A model generated the notes under the pieces. That model was not told the origin of the DNA, searched no databases, and saw nothing but the letters and a program-made list of their open reading frames with translations. This document shows, in pieces, positions 52,196-62,264 of a stretch of 64,000 nt of DNA (its first letter is position 1; each line of letters begins with the position of its first letter). Made by a program: the position numbers and the translations under genes. The DNA is from Lysinibacillus capsici (GTDB lineage Bacteria; Bacillota; Bacilli; Bacillales_A; Planococcaceae). The stretch spans positions 171,118 through 235,117 of the forward strand of contig NZ_PXXX01000006.1 in the NCBI RefSeq assembly GCF_003367505.1, read 5' to 3'.

Positions 52196-53005
52196 ATGGA
52201 CGGAAATGTTTTACTGGCATTAGGATTAACTCTGTTTGCTGGACTTGCAACAGGTGTAGGTAGTTTAATAGCATTTTTTACATCAAGAACAAATACAAAA
52301 TTTTTATCATTAGCATTGGGGTTTTCAGCAGGGGTGATGATTTATGTATCCCTTGTAGAAATATTTGTGAAAGCTAAAGATGCTTTAACCAATGCATTAG
52401 GTACAACTAATGGCTATTGGATGACAATCCTTGGATTTTTCGGTGGGATGTTGTTTATTGCCTTAATTGATAAATTCATTCCGAAGGCAACTAATCCTCA
52501 TGAAGTAAAGCTGGTAGAGGATGTTAATGCCATCAAACCACAGGTTAATGAAGAACATTTGATGAAGATGGGCGTTTTTACAGCCCTGGCGATTGGCATT
52601 CATAATTTTCCTGAGGGGATCGCTACATTTATGTCAGCTATTAATGATCCGAATGTAGGAATTGCTATTGCCATTGCAGTTGCTATTCATAATATTCCAG
52701 AAGGCATTGCTGTATCTGTTCCTATTTTCTTTGCAACAGGTAATCGAAGGAAAGCCTTTAAATTATCCTTTTTATCAGGATTGGCAGAGCCTGTAGGTGC
52801 ATTAGTAGCTTTTTTGCTCCTTATGCCCTTTTTAACAGATGTCATGTTTGGAATCGTTTTCGCTGGGGTTGCAGGGATAATGGTCTTTATTTCACTAGAT
52901 GAATTGCTACCGGCTGCACAAAGATATGATGAAACACATTTGTCGATGTATGGTCTAGTAGGGGGAATGGCAGTCATGGCCATTAGCTTAGTATTATTAG
53001 CATAA
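52196..53005 (+). CDS. zupT: ZIP family zinc transporter, ZupT-like
   Basis: A 269-residue, eight-helix metal importer. The conserved metal-binding helices carry HNFPEGIATFM (about residue 138) and HNIPEGIAVSVP (about 163). The N-terminal GLATGVGSLIAFF and central VEDVNAIKPQVNEEH loop fit the ZupT type, which takes up zinc and other divalent metals. No Zur-like box was recognised upstream. ATG after AAAGGAAGAAGGGT. Confidence 0.92.
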   Translation: MDGNVLLALGLTLFAGLATGVGSLIAFFTSRTNTKFLSLALGFSAGVMIYVSLVEIFVKAKDALTNALGTTNGYWMTILGFFGGMLFIALIDKFIPKATNPHEVKLVEDVNAIKPQVNEEHLMKMGVFTALAIGIHNFPEGIATFMSAINDPNVGIAIAIAVAIHNIPEGIAVSVPIFFATGNRRKAFKLSFLSGLAEPVGALVAFLLLMPFLTDVMFGIVFAGVAGIMVFISLDELLPAAQRYDETHLSMYGLVGGMAVMAISLVLLA

Positions 53006-53060
53006 GTAAGTAGGAAAAGGGAGACATCTTTGTAAAAGTGGCTCCTTTTTCTTTTTTCTA

Positions 53061-53747
53061 TTAGCGTGTAACAACAGCTTTTTTTGACTCCACTAGCTCT
53101 TGTACTATTTTTAGACAATCATGAAATGTGGTAAAAGGTCTATATGGAACATGAAGCTCTTCACAGCGTTGGATAAGATGATCTCTAGCTAAAACAATAT
53201 CTGCTAGTTTAGCTGCCTCAAAATCTGATAGAGAATCACCAATTACAATTTTATAATGATCCTCCTTGGCAACCTTCCGCATTACGCTTGGTTTACAGCA
53301 GCCGCATCCTTGTGTGCTGTATTTAGCGCATTCCTCATCGCAGCTATTTGGGTAGATCAATTCTATTTGTTTACCAGAGAAATCTGCTCTATTACAGTAA
53401 ATGCCTGAAAAAGGACCAAATTTTTCAACTAAAGGCTCGATGAAAAAATCAACTCCGCCACTTACAATATAAAATGGAATATCGTTGTTTTGAGCATAGC
53501 GGGCAAAATCACCAAATCCCTCACGTATGACTGCCGACTCCATCAGGTATTGAATGACTTCATCTTTTTGATGAGTAGAAAGTAGGTGAAACATTGCTGA
53601 TAGCCCATCTTTAAATGAAATGGTTTGTTCCATCATCGCTTGAGCAATTTTCTCAGATTCTTCTGGTACAAATTCAGTCATAAGTGAAAAGATGTTATCT
53701 GTTTCTGTTATCGTGCCATCGAAATCACAGAATATAATGGGTTTCAA
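53061..53747 (-). CDS. mtnX: MtnX-like phosphatase (HAD family)
   Basis: A 228-residue HAD phosphatase with motif I DFDGTIT (nucleophile Asp9), motif II SGG and motif IV GDSLSDFEAA. The cysteine-rich insert EECAKYSTQGCGCCKPS is typical of MtnX, the 2-hydroxy-3-keto-5-methylthiopentenyl-1-phosphate phosphatase of the methionine salvage pathway. The other salvage genes (mtnK, A, W, B, D) are not nearby, so it is orphaned here. It lies convergent with the ZIP gene. Confidence 0.85.
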   Translation of the reverse strand: MKPIIFCDFDGTITETDNIFSLMTEFVPEESEKIAQAMMEQTISFKDGLSAMFHLLSTHQKDEVIQYLMESAVIREGFGDFARYAQNNDIPFYIVSGGVDFFIEPLVEKFGPFSGIYCNRADFSGKQIELIYPNSCDEECAKYSTQGCGCCKPSVMRKVAKEDHYKIVIGDSLSDFEAAKLADIVLARDHLIQRCEELHVPYRPFTTFHDCLKIVQELVESKKAVVTR

Positions 53748-53834
53748 AATAATTCCTCCTTAGGAAAGCGCGTATAAAAAGTTTAATTCTATACTTCTAT
53801 AATATTAGTTTTATCCAATCTTGCTTTCAAGAAA

Positions 53835-53861
53835 AAACGCCTACTATTAAAGTAGACGTTT
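53835..53861 (-). terminator. Terminator of the thrC-thrB operon
   Basis: Stem AAACGCCTACT (53835-53845) and AGTAGACGTTT (53851-53861), one mismatch, with a T run on the minus strand. It overlaps the thrB stop codon. Confidence 0.85.
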
Positions 53862-54761
53862 CACACATTCATTGACTTGTACACCATGTTCATCAGCATT
53901 TGTTAAAATAATTTGATGCTCTGGGAATTGCTTTTTCATTAATTCAACGAAGTCAGAGGCAATAGCAGAAGGAATAATAGAAATCATTGTTGGTCCAGCG
54001 CCACTTAGAGCAGTACCATATGCACCGTTCGATTTTGCAGCCATACGAATTTCTTCATAAGCAGGAATTAGCTTTGCACGAAACGGTTCATGGAATAAAT
54101 CTTCCTCCATATAACGCCCAGCACGTTCAAAATCTCGCGCCATTAAAGAAGCGGCTAACATATTTGCATTTGCTGAGGCATGAACAGCATAGGAACGGTT
54201 AAATTGCTCTGGTAAAACAGAACGGGATTCGCTTGTTTTTAATTCAACATCTGGTACATATACCACAAAGGAGGCATCGATATCATTGATGTGGAATGTA
54301 TCGACTATGCCATTGTTATCCATCGAAGAAATCGTTAATCCTCCTAAAACTGAAGCAGTTGCGTTATCTGGATGTCCTTCAATTTGTGAAGATAGATTGA
54401 GTTTATCTTGAATTGTTAATTCCAGCTCACAGACTTGGTTAGCAAGCTCAATACCTGCAACAATAACTGCTGCACTGCTGCCAAGTCCACGTGCCAATGG
54501 AAGTTCACTAGCCATCTCCACACGACAAGCGGGTAGCTGTTGACCATATAGATCTGCAGTTTTTTTAGCAATGACGTATAGTAAGTGTTCTTCAAGCTCA
54601 AACTCTTTAGGACCATTATCATCAAGATGAATAATTTCCCATTGTTCTTGCAAGGTAACAGAAAGCCGTAAGTAAAGAGACAAGCCAAGTCCTATTGAAT
54701 CAAAGCCTGGACCTAAGTTGGCTGTGCTTCCAGGAACTGAGATTTGCCACATTTTACTCAT
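53847..54761 (-). CDS. thrB: Homoserine kinase
   Basis: A 304-residue GHMP-family kinase that phosphorylates homoserine. It has [18 protein letters not shown] at the N-terminus and the phosphate loop [12 protein letters not shown] (about residue 88), with [13 protein letters not shown] near the C-terminus. It overlaps the threonine synthase gene by 4 bp (ATGA), so synthesis is coupled. The expected first gene hom (homoserine dehydrogenase) is not upstream. Confidence 0.95.
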   Translation of the reverse strand: MSKMWQISVPGSTANLGPGFDSIGLGLSLYLRLSVTLQEQWEIIHLDDNGPKEFELEEHLLYVIAKKTADLYGQQLPACRVEMASELPLARGLGSSAAVIVAGIELANQVCELELTIQDKLNLSSQIEGHPDNATASVLGGLTISSMDNNGIVDTFHINDIDASFVVYVPDVELKTSESRSVLPEQFNRSYAVHASANANMLAASLMARDFERAGRYMEEDLFHEPFRAKLIPAYEEIRMAAKSNGAYGTALSGAGPTMISIIPSAIASDFVELMKKQFPEHQIILTNADEHGVQVNECVKRLL

Positions 54762-55810
54762 AGTACACCCTCAATATATGCACGAATTTCTTCTTCATCG
54801 TTTTTAAGGGATACGACCTCTACAGTGGATACATTCATGGCTGTATCAGGATCTTTTAGGCCATTCCCTGTAAAGATTGTTACAACTTTGGCGCCTTGAG
54901 GGATTTTTCCATTTGCAACAGATTTCATAACACCTGCTAAAGAAGCAGCAGAGCCAGGCTCAACAAAAATGCCTTCTGTACTTGCGATTAATTTGTAGGC
55001 TGCTACAATTTCTTCATCTGTAACAGAATCAATGATACCACCAGATTCATCTCGAGCAGCTTCTGCCAATGTCCAGCTCGCAGGATTGCCAATACGAATG
55101 GCAGTTGCTACAGTCTCAGGATTAGCAATTGGCTCACCTTTAACGATTGCTGCAGCACCTTCAGCTTCAAAGCCATACATTTTTGGTAGACCACAATTTT
55201 TTGCAGCGTGATATTCTTTAAACCCTTTCCAATATGCAGTAATATTACCTGCGTTCCCAACTGGAATACACAAATAATCAGGGGCTGAACCTAAGGCATC
55301 TACGATTTCAAACGAAGCTGTTTTTTGACCTTCGATACGGTATGGGTTTACAGAGTTAACAAGTGCAACTGGTGTCGTTTCACTTACTTGGCGAACGATA
55401 TTGAGTGCATCATCAAAGTTTCCGTCAATTTCAATGATCTTTGCCCCGTACATTGTTGCCTGTGCTAGCTTTCCAAGAGCAACTTTACCTTTTGGAATAA
55501 CAACGATTGATTGGATGCCTGCACGAGTTGCATAGGCAGCCGCAGCAGCGGAAGTGTTTCCTGTAGAAGCGCAAATAACGCATTGACTTCCATCCTCGAT
55601 AGCTTTTGCAACAGCAAATACCATTCCTCGGTCTTTAAATGAGCCAGTTGGATTTGCACCCTCAATTTTTCCGTAAAGCTCAATGCCTAGTTTCTTAGAT
55701 AAATTCACTAAATGTATAAGAGGCGTATTGCCTTCGTTTAAAGTTAAAGCAGGTGTATTTTCAGTTACGGGTAAAAATTGTTTATATTCTTCAATAAGGC
55801 CTTTCCACAT
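54758..55810 (-). CDS. thrC: Threonine synthase
   Basis: A 350-residue pyridoxal-phosphate enzyme that makes threonine from phosphohomoserine. The cofactor lysine lies in [11 protein letters not shown] (about residue 59), with [13 protein letters not shown] and the glycine-rich [12 protein letters not shown]. It is the first gene of the operon. No T-box leader was recognised upstream of the ATG (which follows AAAGGAGATCGTTACGTT). Threonine genes are often preceded by hom, which must be elsewhere. Confidence 0.95.
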   Translation of the reverse strand: MWKGLIEEYKQFLPVTENTPALTLNEGNTPLIHLVNLSKKLGIELYGKIEGANPTGSFKDRGMVFAVAKAIEDGSQCVICASTGNTSAAAAAYATRAGIQSIVVIPKGKVALGKLAQATMYGAKIIEIDGNFDDALNIVRQVSETTPVALVNSVNPYRIEGQKTASFEIVDALGSAPDYLCIPVGNAGNITAYWKGFKEYHAAKNCGLPKMYGFEAEGAAAIVKGEPIANPETVATAIRIGNPASWTLAEAARDESGGIIDSVTDEEIVAAYKLIASTEGIFVEPGSAASLAGVMKSVANGKIPQGAKVVTIFTGNGLKDPDTAMNVSTVEVVSLKNDEEEIRAYIEGVL

Positions 55811-56014
55811 AACGTAACGATCTCCTTTTGTTCTTATAGAAAGAACAGTTGTTTTTGTATAAAAGACATTTTAACGCAAATAGCACTATTATTTCAATAC
55901 CATTTCATTAATTGTCGAAACAATTCGGTAATTTGAATAGTACTTGTCACTTTCTTGAAACAACTGTATAGTAATCTTGTAATGTAAAGTCATGTGTAAA
56001 GACAGGTGGTTAGA

Positions 56015-57244
56015 ATGACAATAAATACAGTAGTAACAAAGAAACCTCAGCAATCCATTTCCAGAAATAAGTTATTGGGTGTAGCGGGGGTTGGGTGGCT
56101 CTTCGATGCAATGGACGTTGGTATATTATCCTTTGTCATTGCAGCATTGGCCGCTGAGTGGGGACTATCACCAAGTCAATCTGGTTGGATTGGTAGTATA
56201 AATTCTATCGGGATGGCTGTAGGAGCTCTCTTTTTTGGTGTGTTTGCTGATAAAGTAGGTCGCAAGCAAATATTTATGTGGACACTTGTCCTTTTTTCTA
56301 TTGCAAGTGGTTTATCCGCTTTTACAACAACATTAACTGCATTTTTAATTTTACGGTTTTTAGTAGGGATGGGGCTAGGAGGAGAATTGCCTGTAGCTTC
56401 AACACTTGTATCTGAAAGTGTGGCTGCCAAAGAAAGAGGTCGTGTGGTTGTATTACTTGAAAGCTTTTGGGCAGCAGGTTGGTTAATAGCGGCACTTATT
56501 TCGTATTTTGTTATTCCCACATGGGGATGGCGAGTAGCCCTTATACTAACAGCACTTCCAGCGTTTTATGCTATTTATCTTCGTTGGCATTTGCCAGATT
56601 CACCTCAATTTACGGTGAAGGAAGAAGCGAAAAAACGGAGCATTGGTCAAAATATGAAAGAGGTTTGGTCAAAAAAGTATGCTCGTTCTACATTTATGCT
56701 GTGGCTATTATGGTTTACGGTTGTATTTTCGTATTATGGCATGTTTTTATGGTTGCCAAGTGTGATGGTAGGGAAGGGCTTTGACATGATTACAAGCTTT
56801 AAATATGTTTTGATCATGACTTTAGCTCAATTACCAGGTTACTTTACAGCCGCTTGGTTTATAGAAAAGTTTGGGCGTAAATTTGTCCTTGTTTCCTATC
56901 TAATTGGTACTGCAGCGAGTGCTTATATTTTTGGAAATGCAGATACTTTAGCCGTATTGCTAACTTCAGGGATGCTTTTATCTTTCTTTAACTTGGGGGC
57001 TTGGGGAGCATTATATGCTTATACACCCGAACAATATCCATCGGTTATACGTGGAACAGGTGCAGGTATGGCAGCAGCGGTTGGACGAATTGGTGGTATT
57101 TTTGGGCCGTTGCTCGTTGGGTTTTTATTAACGGCAGGCTATGATATAGGTTTTATCTTTGCCATTTTCTGTGGAGCGATTATTATCGGTGTTGTAGGGG
57201 TCATCTTCCTTGGTAAGGAAACAAAGCAGCTTGAATTAGAATAG
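56015..57244 (+). CDS. niaP: MFS transporter, NiaP-like (niacin/niacinamide)
   Basis: A 409-residue, twelve-helix major facilitator. Features are GVAGVGWLFDAMDVGILSF, the loop motif DKVGRKQIF, and GMGLGGELPVASTLVSE. It resembles B. subtilis NiaP (YceI), a niacin permease, over its whole length, judged from memory. ATG 56015 is chosen because AGGTGG lies 5-6 bases upstream; GTG 56006 sits within that site. No NAD synthesis gene is nearby, so the substrate is by similarity only. A strong terminator follows. Confidence 0.82.
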   Translation: MTINTVVTKKPQQSISRNKLLGVAGVGWLFDAMDVGILSFVIAALAAEWGLSPSQSGWIGSINSIGMAVGALFFGVFADKVGRKQIFMWTLVLFSIASGLSAFTTTLTAFLILRFLVGMGLGGELPVASTLVSESVAAKERGRVVVLLESFWAAGWLIAALISYFVIPTWGWRVALILTALPAFYAIYLRWHLPDSPQFTVKEEAKKRSIGQNMKEVWSKKYARSTFMLWLLWFTVVFSYYGMFLWLPSVMVGKGFDMITSFKYVLIMTLAQLPGYFTAAWFIEKFGRKFVLVSYLIGTAASAYIFGNADTLAVLLTSGMLLSFFNLGAWGALYAYTPEQYPSVIRGTGAGMAAAVGRIGGIFGPLLVGFLLTAGYDIGFIFAIFCGAIIIGVVGVIFLGKETKQLELE

Positions 57245-57254
57245 TATGAAATAG

Positions 57255-57292
57255 AATGTCCTGGATCAAAGAATTGATCCAGGACATTTTTG
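57255..57292 (+). terminator. Rho-independent terminator after niaP
   Basis: Fifteen-base-pair perfect stem AATGTCCTGGATCAA (57255-57269) and its complement (57274-57288), ending in a T run. Confidence 0.93.
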
Positions 57293-57560
57293 TCTGATTT
57301 CGCTTAAATAATACATAAAAATGAGCTTTTATTAATTTTTATTCGATTTTACTGATTTATTTGTTAAAATGACAAATCAATATAAAATGGTTAAAGAGTA
57401 AATCAAATTGTTTTATTAGCAGGTTAATGCGATGAAGATTTTTCAGAAAAGTCATTGTATTCAAATTGTAATCGTGATACTGTATTTTTAATCGAATTTT
57501 GAGTCAGTAGGAAACAATCTCCCGTTCGTGATAAGGTCATTGAAAGAAAGGTTGTTAGGA

Positions 57561-58427
57561 ATGAGTATTCATGAAGATATAAAGAAAAGGTTTGTAAGGC
57601 TGTCAAAGGGCCAGCGTAAAGTAGCACAATTTGTAATGGATAATCCCACAACAGTGATTGCTAATGGAGCAGCAGAGGTTGGCAGATTGGCTAATGTAAG
57701 TGAATCAACCGTGATTCGATTTTGTTATGCTATGGATTTGTCAGGGTATGTAGAACTACAAGAGCAAGTTAGAGGCTTTATTATGTCTCAAGATGTAGGT
57801 GCAAATCTACAGCCTACATATACTGCTAAGAAGCTGACTAATTCTAGCTTTGGTAAGGTGATGCAACGAGATAGCCAAAATATTCAAGAAACAATTCATT
57901 TGATTAACGATCAGCAGATCCAAAAATGCTCAAAATGGATGCATGAAGCAGACAATATATATATTCTAGGTACTCGTCACAATGCATCTGTTGCAAATTG
58001 GCTATCTAATACATTGAAAACACTTCGTGCTAATATTAAGCAGCTTCGTTTAGACTCAGATGATTTAGTGAATCAAATAAACAGTATGGGCGAACATACG
58101 ACTTTAATTGTACTATCTTTTGATAAACAGATTGTGGATATTAAAACGATTGTTGAAATTGCAAAGGTAAAGAAAGTGAAAATTATTGCCATTACAGGTT
58201 CTGCATTTTCGCCTATTCGAGAATATGCCAGTGCATTATTTACCCTCGGTACCAAGAATCATTCTTCTCTAGACATTGCCCCAGTCTTGATTTCATTTTT
58301 GCATGCGTTGATAGAGGAAATGATAAGCCAGGATAAAGACCACTATGATAAATATCAGCAATTGTATGAGCAAGTAGAAAGTAATGTATTATTCTTAGAT
58401 GCTATTAGAGAAAAGCAGGTATTTTAA
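57561..58427 (+). CDS. RpiR/MurR family transcriptional regulator
   Basis: A 288-residue regulator. An N-terminal RpiR helix-turn-helix (AAEVGRLANVSESTVIRFCYAMDLSGYVEL) is followed by a SIS domain (about 125-250, with ADNIYILGTRHNASVANWLSN) that usually binds a phospho-sugar. It would repress or activate a sugar or amino-sugar gene set, but no such genes are nearby, so its target is unknown. Start ATG 57561 has AAAGG 10 bases upstream; GTG 57528 is the alternative. A strong terminator follows. Confidence 0.88.
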   Translation: MSIHEDIKKRFVRLSKGQRKVAQFVMDNPTTVIANGAAEVGRLANVSESTVIRFCYAMDLSGYVELQEQVRGFIMSQDVGANLQPTYTAKKLTNSSFGKVMQRDSQNIQETIHLINDQQIQKCSKWMHEADNIYILGTRHNASVANWLSNTLKTLRANIKQLRLDSDDLVNQINSMGEHTTLIVLSFDKQIVDIKTIVEIAKVKKVKIIAITGSAFSPIREYASALFTLGTKNHSSLDIAPVLISFLHALIEEMISQDKDHYDKYQQLYEQVESNVLFLDAIREKQVF

Positions 58428-58433
58428 TGTAAC

Positions 58434-58479
58434 TACGTATAGATAGTTGTTGAAACACACTATCTATGCGTATTTTTTT
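58434..58479 (+). terminator. Rho-independent terminator after the RpiR gene
   Basis: Stem TACGTATAGATAGT (58434-58447) and ACTATCTATGCGTA (58459-58472), one G-T pair, then a seven-T run. Confidence 0.9.
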
Positions 58480-58497
58480 GAAATTTTCTATATAAAA

Positions 58498-58524
58498 AGA
58501 TGTCCAAATAGTATTTAGACATCT
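58498..58524 (-). terminator. Terminator of the GNAT gene
   Basis: Seven-base-pair stem AGATGTC (58498-58504) and GACATCT (58518-58524). The minus strand then reads TTTTT. Confidence 0.75.
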
Positions 58525-58536
58525 AGGAAAAGTGAA

Positions 58537-59340
58537 TTATAGAATTTTACTCAAGCTATATTCATTAATATAAGTATCATTTAATTTAATGGCATTTTTT
58601 CGAATGCCCTCCTGATGAAATCCTAGCTTTGTAAAGAGGTGTAAAGCTACATTGTTATGCTCCATAACAGATAACTCTAAACGGGAAATATCATGTTGTT
58701 TAGACCAACTTTCAACAGCTTTCATCAGTGCGGAGCCAATACCTTTTTGTTGATACTCTTCTTTCACAGCTAAACGAATAGAGGCAACATGTCTAGCTTT
58801 AGATTGTTTATATCCATGAATAACCGCATAACCCGCAAAAATTCCGTTTAGTACACAAAGTAGTATAGTACGGTTTTTTAATTGCTTCCAATAGGTTAAA
58901 TTTTTACGAAGTTGTTGGACAGTGAGATCTAGCTCGTTTTGAACATTATACATGAAGTCAGTTTCTTGAAAAATCTCCTCTTGTAAATGAATGAATGATC
59001 TAGCATCAGATGCTTCAATTCCTCGTATTATGTATGCAGATGAATTCTCCTCACTATTAGAAGTGTTGTTTTCGGTAGACTTCATTTGCGTACGTGAGAA
59101 AGATACACTAGAACCTAGTTTAACATCAATGACATAATAGCCTGCATTTGTCCATGATAAATAATGTGAGAGAGGGGGCTTAGTTTTTTTCCACCAGCTT
59201 TTATTTAAGTAGGCAGCGTTCGGTAATGCTTGTCCCATAATGTTTTCTAATTCACCAAAGGATAAAGTAATTTCTTGTTGTAAAGCTACATCAAAATAGT
59301 TAGCTAAAGGAATGTACTTTTTTTCTATCTTCTTCGTCAT
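58537..59340 (-). CDS. Two-domain protein: DUF7662-like N-terminus and GNAT acetyltransferase
   Basis: A 267-residue fusion. Residues about 7-75 have KKYIPLANYFDVALQQEI, LPNAAYLNKSWW and SWTNAGYYV. These recall the small DUF7662-type family of restriction-associated or stand-alone domains (from memory, unverified). Residues about 105-267 form a GNAT with RLAVKEEYQQKGIGSALM (acetyl-CoA loop) and HNNVALHLFTKLGF. The combination is uncommon. Start ATG 59340 follows GGGG at 6 bases; an open frame extends to 59367. Substrate unknown. Confidence 0.72.
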   Translation of the reverse strand: MTKKIEKKYIPLANYFDVALQQEITLSFGELENIMGQALPNAAYLNKSWWKKTKPPLSHYLSWTNAGYYVIDVKLGSSVSFSRTQMKSTENNTSNSEENSSAYIIRGIEASDARSFIHLQEEIFQETDFMYNVQNELDLTVQQLRKNLTYWKQLKNRTILLCVLNGIFAGYAVIHGYKQSKARHVASIRLAVKEEYQQKGIGSALMKAVESWSKQHDISRLELSVMEHNNVALHLFTKLGFHQEGIRKNAIKLNDTYINEYSLSKIL

Positions 59341-59792
59341 CGTAATCCCCATTTCCTGAATATCCAAAAATATAGACTACCTGATGATAGCATAAAATTA
59401 TGATGACTTAAATATGAAAACCCAACTAAATATCTATATAAACTAATTATTTTATAAAAAAGAGGCATTTTTACTATTGAATGTTAAAAATAGGTTGGTA
59501 AAAATAGAGAATTTTATAGAAGTAATTAGACCTATTAAAAGTATACATAGCAGCTTAAGCTAGTTATAATATAGATATCTTATTTGAAAAGTATGTATTT
59601 AGAGCGCTATCATTATATTTGCATAATACAGGTTAACCGCAATTAAGCCTGTATGTTATTTCGAGAGTGAAGGTCAATGGCAAATACGCTGAGGCGAAAT
59701 TGTTCCAAAGTTTCACTTTATCACTTGTCAGGCTATAAGGTATGATAAAATAAAATATAAATGTAAGTGCCATTTTAGGAGGAATTAATTCA
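59341..59792. other. Intergenic region between the GNAT gene and ppaC
   Basis: AT-rich divergent region. I see no gene. It contains an inverted repeat ATACAGG (59626-59632) and CCTGTAT (59648-59654) around GGTTAACC, about 140 bp before ppaC, and a TATAAT at about 59563. No confident promoter could be assigned. Confidence 0.35.
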
Positions 59793-60719
59793 ATGAGTAA
59801 AGTATTAGTTTTTGGACATAAAAACCCAGATACAGACACAATCACGTCTGCAATTGTATATGCCTATTTAAAACAACAAATTGGTGAAGAAGCTGAGGCT
59901 GTACGTCTTGGAGATGTTAATAATGAAACTCAATTTGCATTAGATAAATTTGGCTTTGAAGCGCCTCGTTTAATCTCTTCTGTAGTTGGTGAAGCGGACA
60001 AAGTTATTCTAGTAGACCACAATGAATTCCAACAATCGGCTGACGGTATTGAGGAAGTGCAAATTGCAGAGGTAATTGATCACCACCGCATCGCCAACTT
60101 CCAAACAGCTGATCCACTATATTATCGTGCAGAACCAGTAGGCTGTACGGCTACTATTCTTAAGAAAATTTTTAGCGAAAACGGTTTAGACATACCTGCG
60201 AACATTGCTGGTTTAATGTTATCTGCAATTGTTTCAGATACATTATTATTCAAATCACCGACTTGCACAGAGCAAGATGTAAAAGCTGGTGAAGAGCTAG
60301 CAAAAATTGCTGGTGTGGAAATTGCAGAGTATGGCTTAGCAATGCTAAAAGCAGGTGCTGATTTATCTGATAAATCATTAGAAGATTTATTATCATTAGA
60401 TGCAAAAGAGTTCCAATTTGGTGAGTACAAATCTGTTGTAGCTCAAATTAATGCAGTTGATGTTAATGATGTTCTTAATCGTCAAGAGGAGTTAGAAATC
60501 CTACTCAATAAAAATGTTGCAGAAAATGGCTTAGATCTATTCTTCTTCGTTGTGACTGACATTTTAAATAATGATTCAACAGCTGTTGCAATAGGGCAAG
60601 TAGCAGAAGCAGCAGCAAAAGGATTCGGTGCTGATCTTATCAATAACCGTGTTGTATTACCAGGTGTTGTTTCTCGTAAGAAACAAATTGTACCAGTATT
60701 AACAGAAGCTCTAAAATAA
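59793..60719 (+). CDS. ppaC: Manganese-dependent inorganic pyrophosphatase
   Basis: A 308-residue family II pyrophosphatase that hydrolyses pyrophosphate and drives biosynthesis. The DHH-type core has [13 protein letters not shown] (metal ligands His and Asp), VDHNEF, and [10 protein letters not shown], the eponymous DHH. The C-terminal DHHA2 domain ends at [16 protein letters not shown]. Length matches the family. ATG after TAGGAGGAATTAATTCA. A terminator follows. Confidence 0.96.
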   Translation: MSKVLVFGHKNPDTDTITSAIVYAYLKQQIGEEAEAVRLGDVNNETQFALDKFGFEAPRLISSVVGEADKVILVDHNEFQQSADGIEEVQIAEVIDHHRIANFQTADPLYYRAEPVGCTATILKKIFSENGLDIPANIAGLMLSAIVSDTLLFKSPTCTEQDVKAGEELAKIAGVEIAEYGLAMLKAGADLSDKSLEDLLSLDAKEFQFGEYKSVVAQINAVDVNDVLNRQEELEILLNKNVAENGLDLFFFVVTDILNNDSTAVAIGQVAEAAAKGFGADLINNRVVLPGVVSRKKQIVPVLTEALK

Positions 60720-60727
60720 AAAATACA

Positions 60728-60763
60728 AAAGAGGTTGTCTATTTAGACAGCCTCTTTTTTTAA
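60728..60763. terminator. Bidirectional terminator between ppaC and the Rieske gene
   Basis: Thirteen-base-pair stem AAAGAGGTTGTCT (60728-60740) and AGACAGCCTCTTT (60745-60757) with one G-T pair and T run. Confidence 0.9.
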
Positions 60764-62139
60764 TCAAGTTTTAATGGCTGTACAGCAGGGCCTTCAAGCA
60801 CCTCACCCTTAGCGTTAAAACGAGAACCATGGCAAGGACAATCCCATGTTTCATCAGCTTCATTCCATTTTGTTTTGCAGCCTAAATGAGTACAGGTTGG
60901 AGCAGTGGCATTCCTCATATACCCAGCTATATATTCCTTGGCAACAAAGCCTCCTACTTTCAGCATTTGCATGAATTGGGCACCGAATTTAGTACGTGAT
61001 GGTGAATAAAGAGCGATAGCACCTTCTTCAATCTTTGAGCCAGTTAAAAGAGACGATAAGATATCACCTGCGACAAAGGAATTGGAGATTCCCCATTTTC
61101 GATAGCCAGTGGCAATCAATACGTTAGGTAAGGAGTTTGTAATTCTCCCAACATAAGGGACAATATCAGGTGTTTCTATATCCTGGGCTGACCATCGATA
61201 AAGTGGCTGTTGTTCAAAATGCTCCTTCATTTCATTGGAAATGGCCTCATAATATGGCTCAGTATGAACGGTCTCGCCAGCGATATGATTCGCCCCTCCT
61301 AAGACTAAATAATTTTCCTGATTGATCGTGGCAGTCCGTATCGAACGGGAAGGAAAATCAACTGATAAATATTGACCTTGCATAGTCTCAGAGGTTTTAC
61401 TTGCAACCATATAGGAGCGACTATTGGATAATTTAAAAAGTTTAAGCCCTTTAAATGCTTCAATGGGATAATGTGAACATAAAATAAGTTTATTATATTG
61501 AACCGACATATTTTTTTCGGTATATAAGTTATTCTGTGGTATGTTTAATTGCTGAACACGGGTATTTGCATAAAGTTTTGCGCCCATCTTCTGCGCCTCT
61601 TTCGCAAGAAAATTACTTACTTCAACAGGATTTATTTGTGCTTGTTGTGTCATACATAAAGCTTTTGTAATAGGGAATGGGAGCTCTGTGTCAGAGGTAA
61701 GGTTAGACTTAATGTTTAAAACCTTATAGGCATTCCATTCTTTTAATAATTGTGCATAGCCTTCTTTTGTTTGACAGTATAACAGTGAATCCACCGAACG
61801 AACCCTGTCTGGTGGGAGTATCTGTCTAGCTTTATCAATGGCTTGTTGATTCAGTTGATAATAAAGCTGTGCCTCTTCTAAAGATAATTTTTCTAAAAGA
61901 TTTGCATAGACAATGCTATGTTGGGCTGTTAATTTTCCTGTTGAATGCCCTGTCGTACCGTGACCAAAATGGGTATTTGCTTCGAGAAGAACTACATCCA
62001 CACCTGCTTTTGCTAAAGTATAGGCAGTATATAAACCAGTTAAGCCACCACCGATTATACATACATCGCATGTTGTTGAGGAAGTAAGAGAAGATAAGGA
62101 GACAGACTCAGTTGTAGCAAGCCAAAGAGATTGTGTCAT
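60760..62139 (-). CDS. FAD-dependent oxidoreductase with C-terminal Rieske [2Fe-2S] domain
   Basis: A 459-residue fusion, like B. subtilis YhfW. The N-terminal DAO-type FAD fold starts with CDVCIIGGGLTGLYTAYTLA (dinucleotide loop, about residue 28). The C-terminal Rieske domain has CTHLGC and CPCHGSRF, two Cys-x-His pairs that bind the iron-sulphur cluster. It would transfer electrons between an amine or amino acid substrate and an acceptor. The true substrate is unknown. Cytoplasmic, monocistronic. Confidence 0.9.
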   Translation of the reverse strand: MTQSLWLATTESVSLSSLTSSTTCDVCIIGGGLTGLYTAYTLAKAGVDVVLLEANTHFGHGTTGHSTGKLTAQHSIVYANLLEKLSLEEAQLYYQLNQQAIDKARQILPPDRVRSVDSLLYCQTKEGYAQLLKEWNAYKVLNIKSNLTSDTELPFPITKALCMTQQAQINPVEVSNFLAKEAQKMGAKLYANTRVQQLNIPQNNLYTEKNMSVQYNKLILCSHYPIEAFKGLKLFKLSNSRSYMVASKTSETMQGQYLSVDFPSRSIRTATINQENYLVLGGANHIAGETVHTEPYYEAISNEMKEHFEQQPLYRWSAQDIETPDIVPYVGRITNSLPNVLIATGYRKWGISNSFVAGDILSSLLTGSKIEEGAIALYSPSRTKFGAQFMQMLKVGGFVAKEYIAGYMRNATAPTCTHLGCKTKWNEADETWDCPCHGSRFNAKGEVLEGPAVQPLKLD

Positions 62140-62264
62140 ATAGAAACCTCACATTGTTTTTGTATTCAGTATGTAGAAGAACTTGAAAATTTATGCAGTG
62201 AGGCATTAAAATTGCCTTGTGATTTCAACTATCGCTACAATGTAGCAAAAGGAGTGAGTATGAA

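Noticed and set aside
55811..56014. T-box riboswitch upstream of thrC
   Set aside because: I looked for the AGGGTGGNACCGCG core and a specifier stem on the minus strand and found neither.
57424..57651. 75-residue minus-strand ORF overlapping the RpiR start
   Set aside because: It overlaps the well-supported regulator, and has no ribosome site or recognisable sequence.
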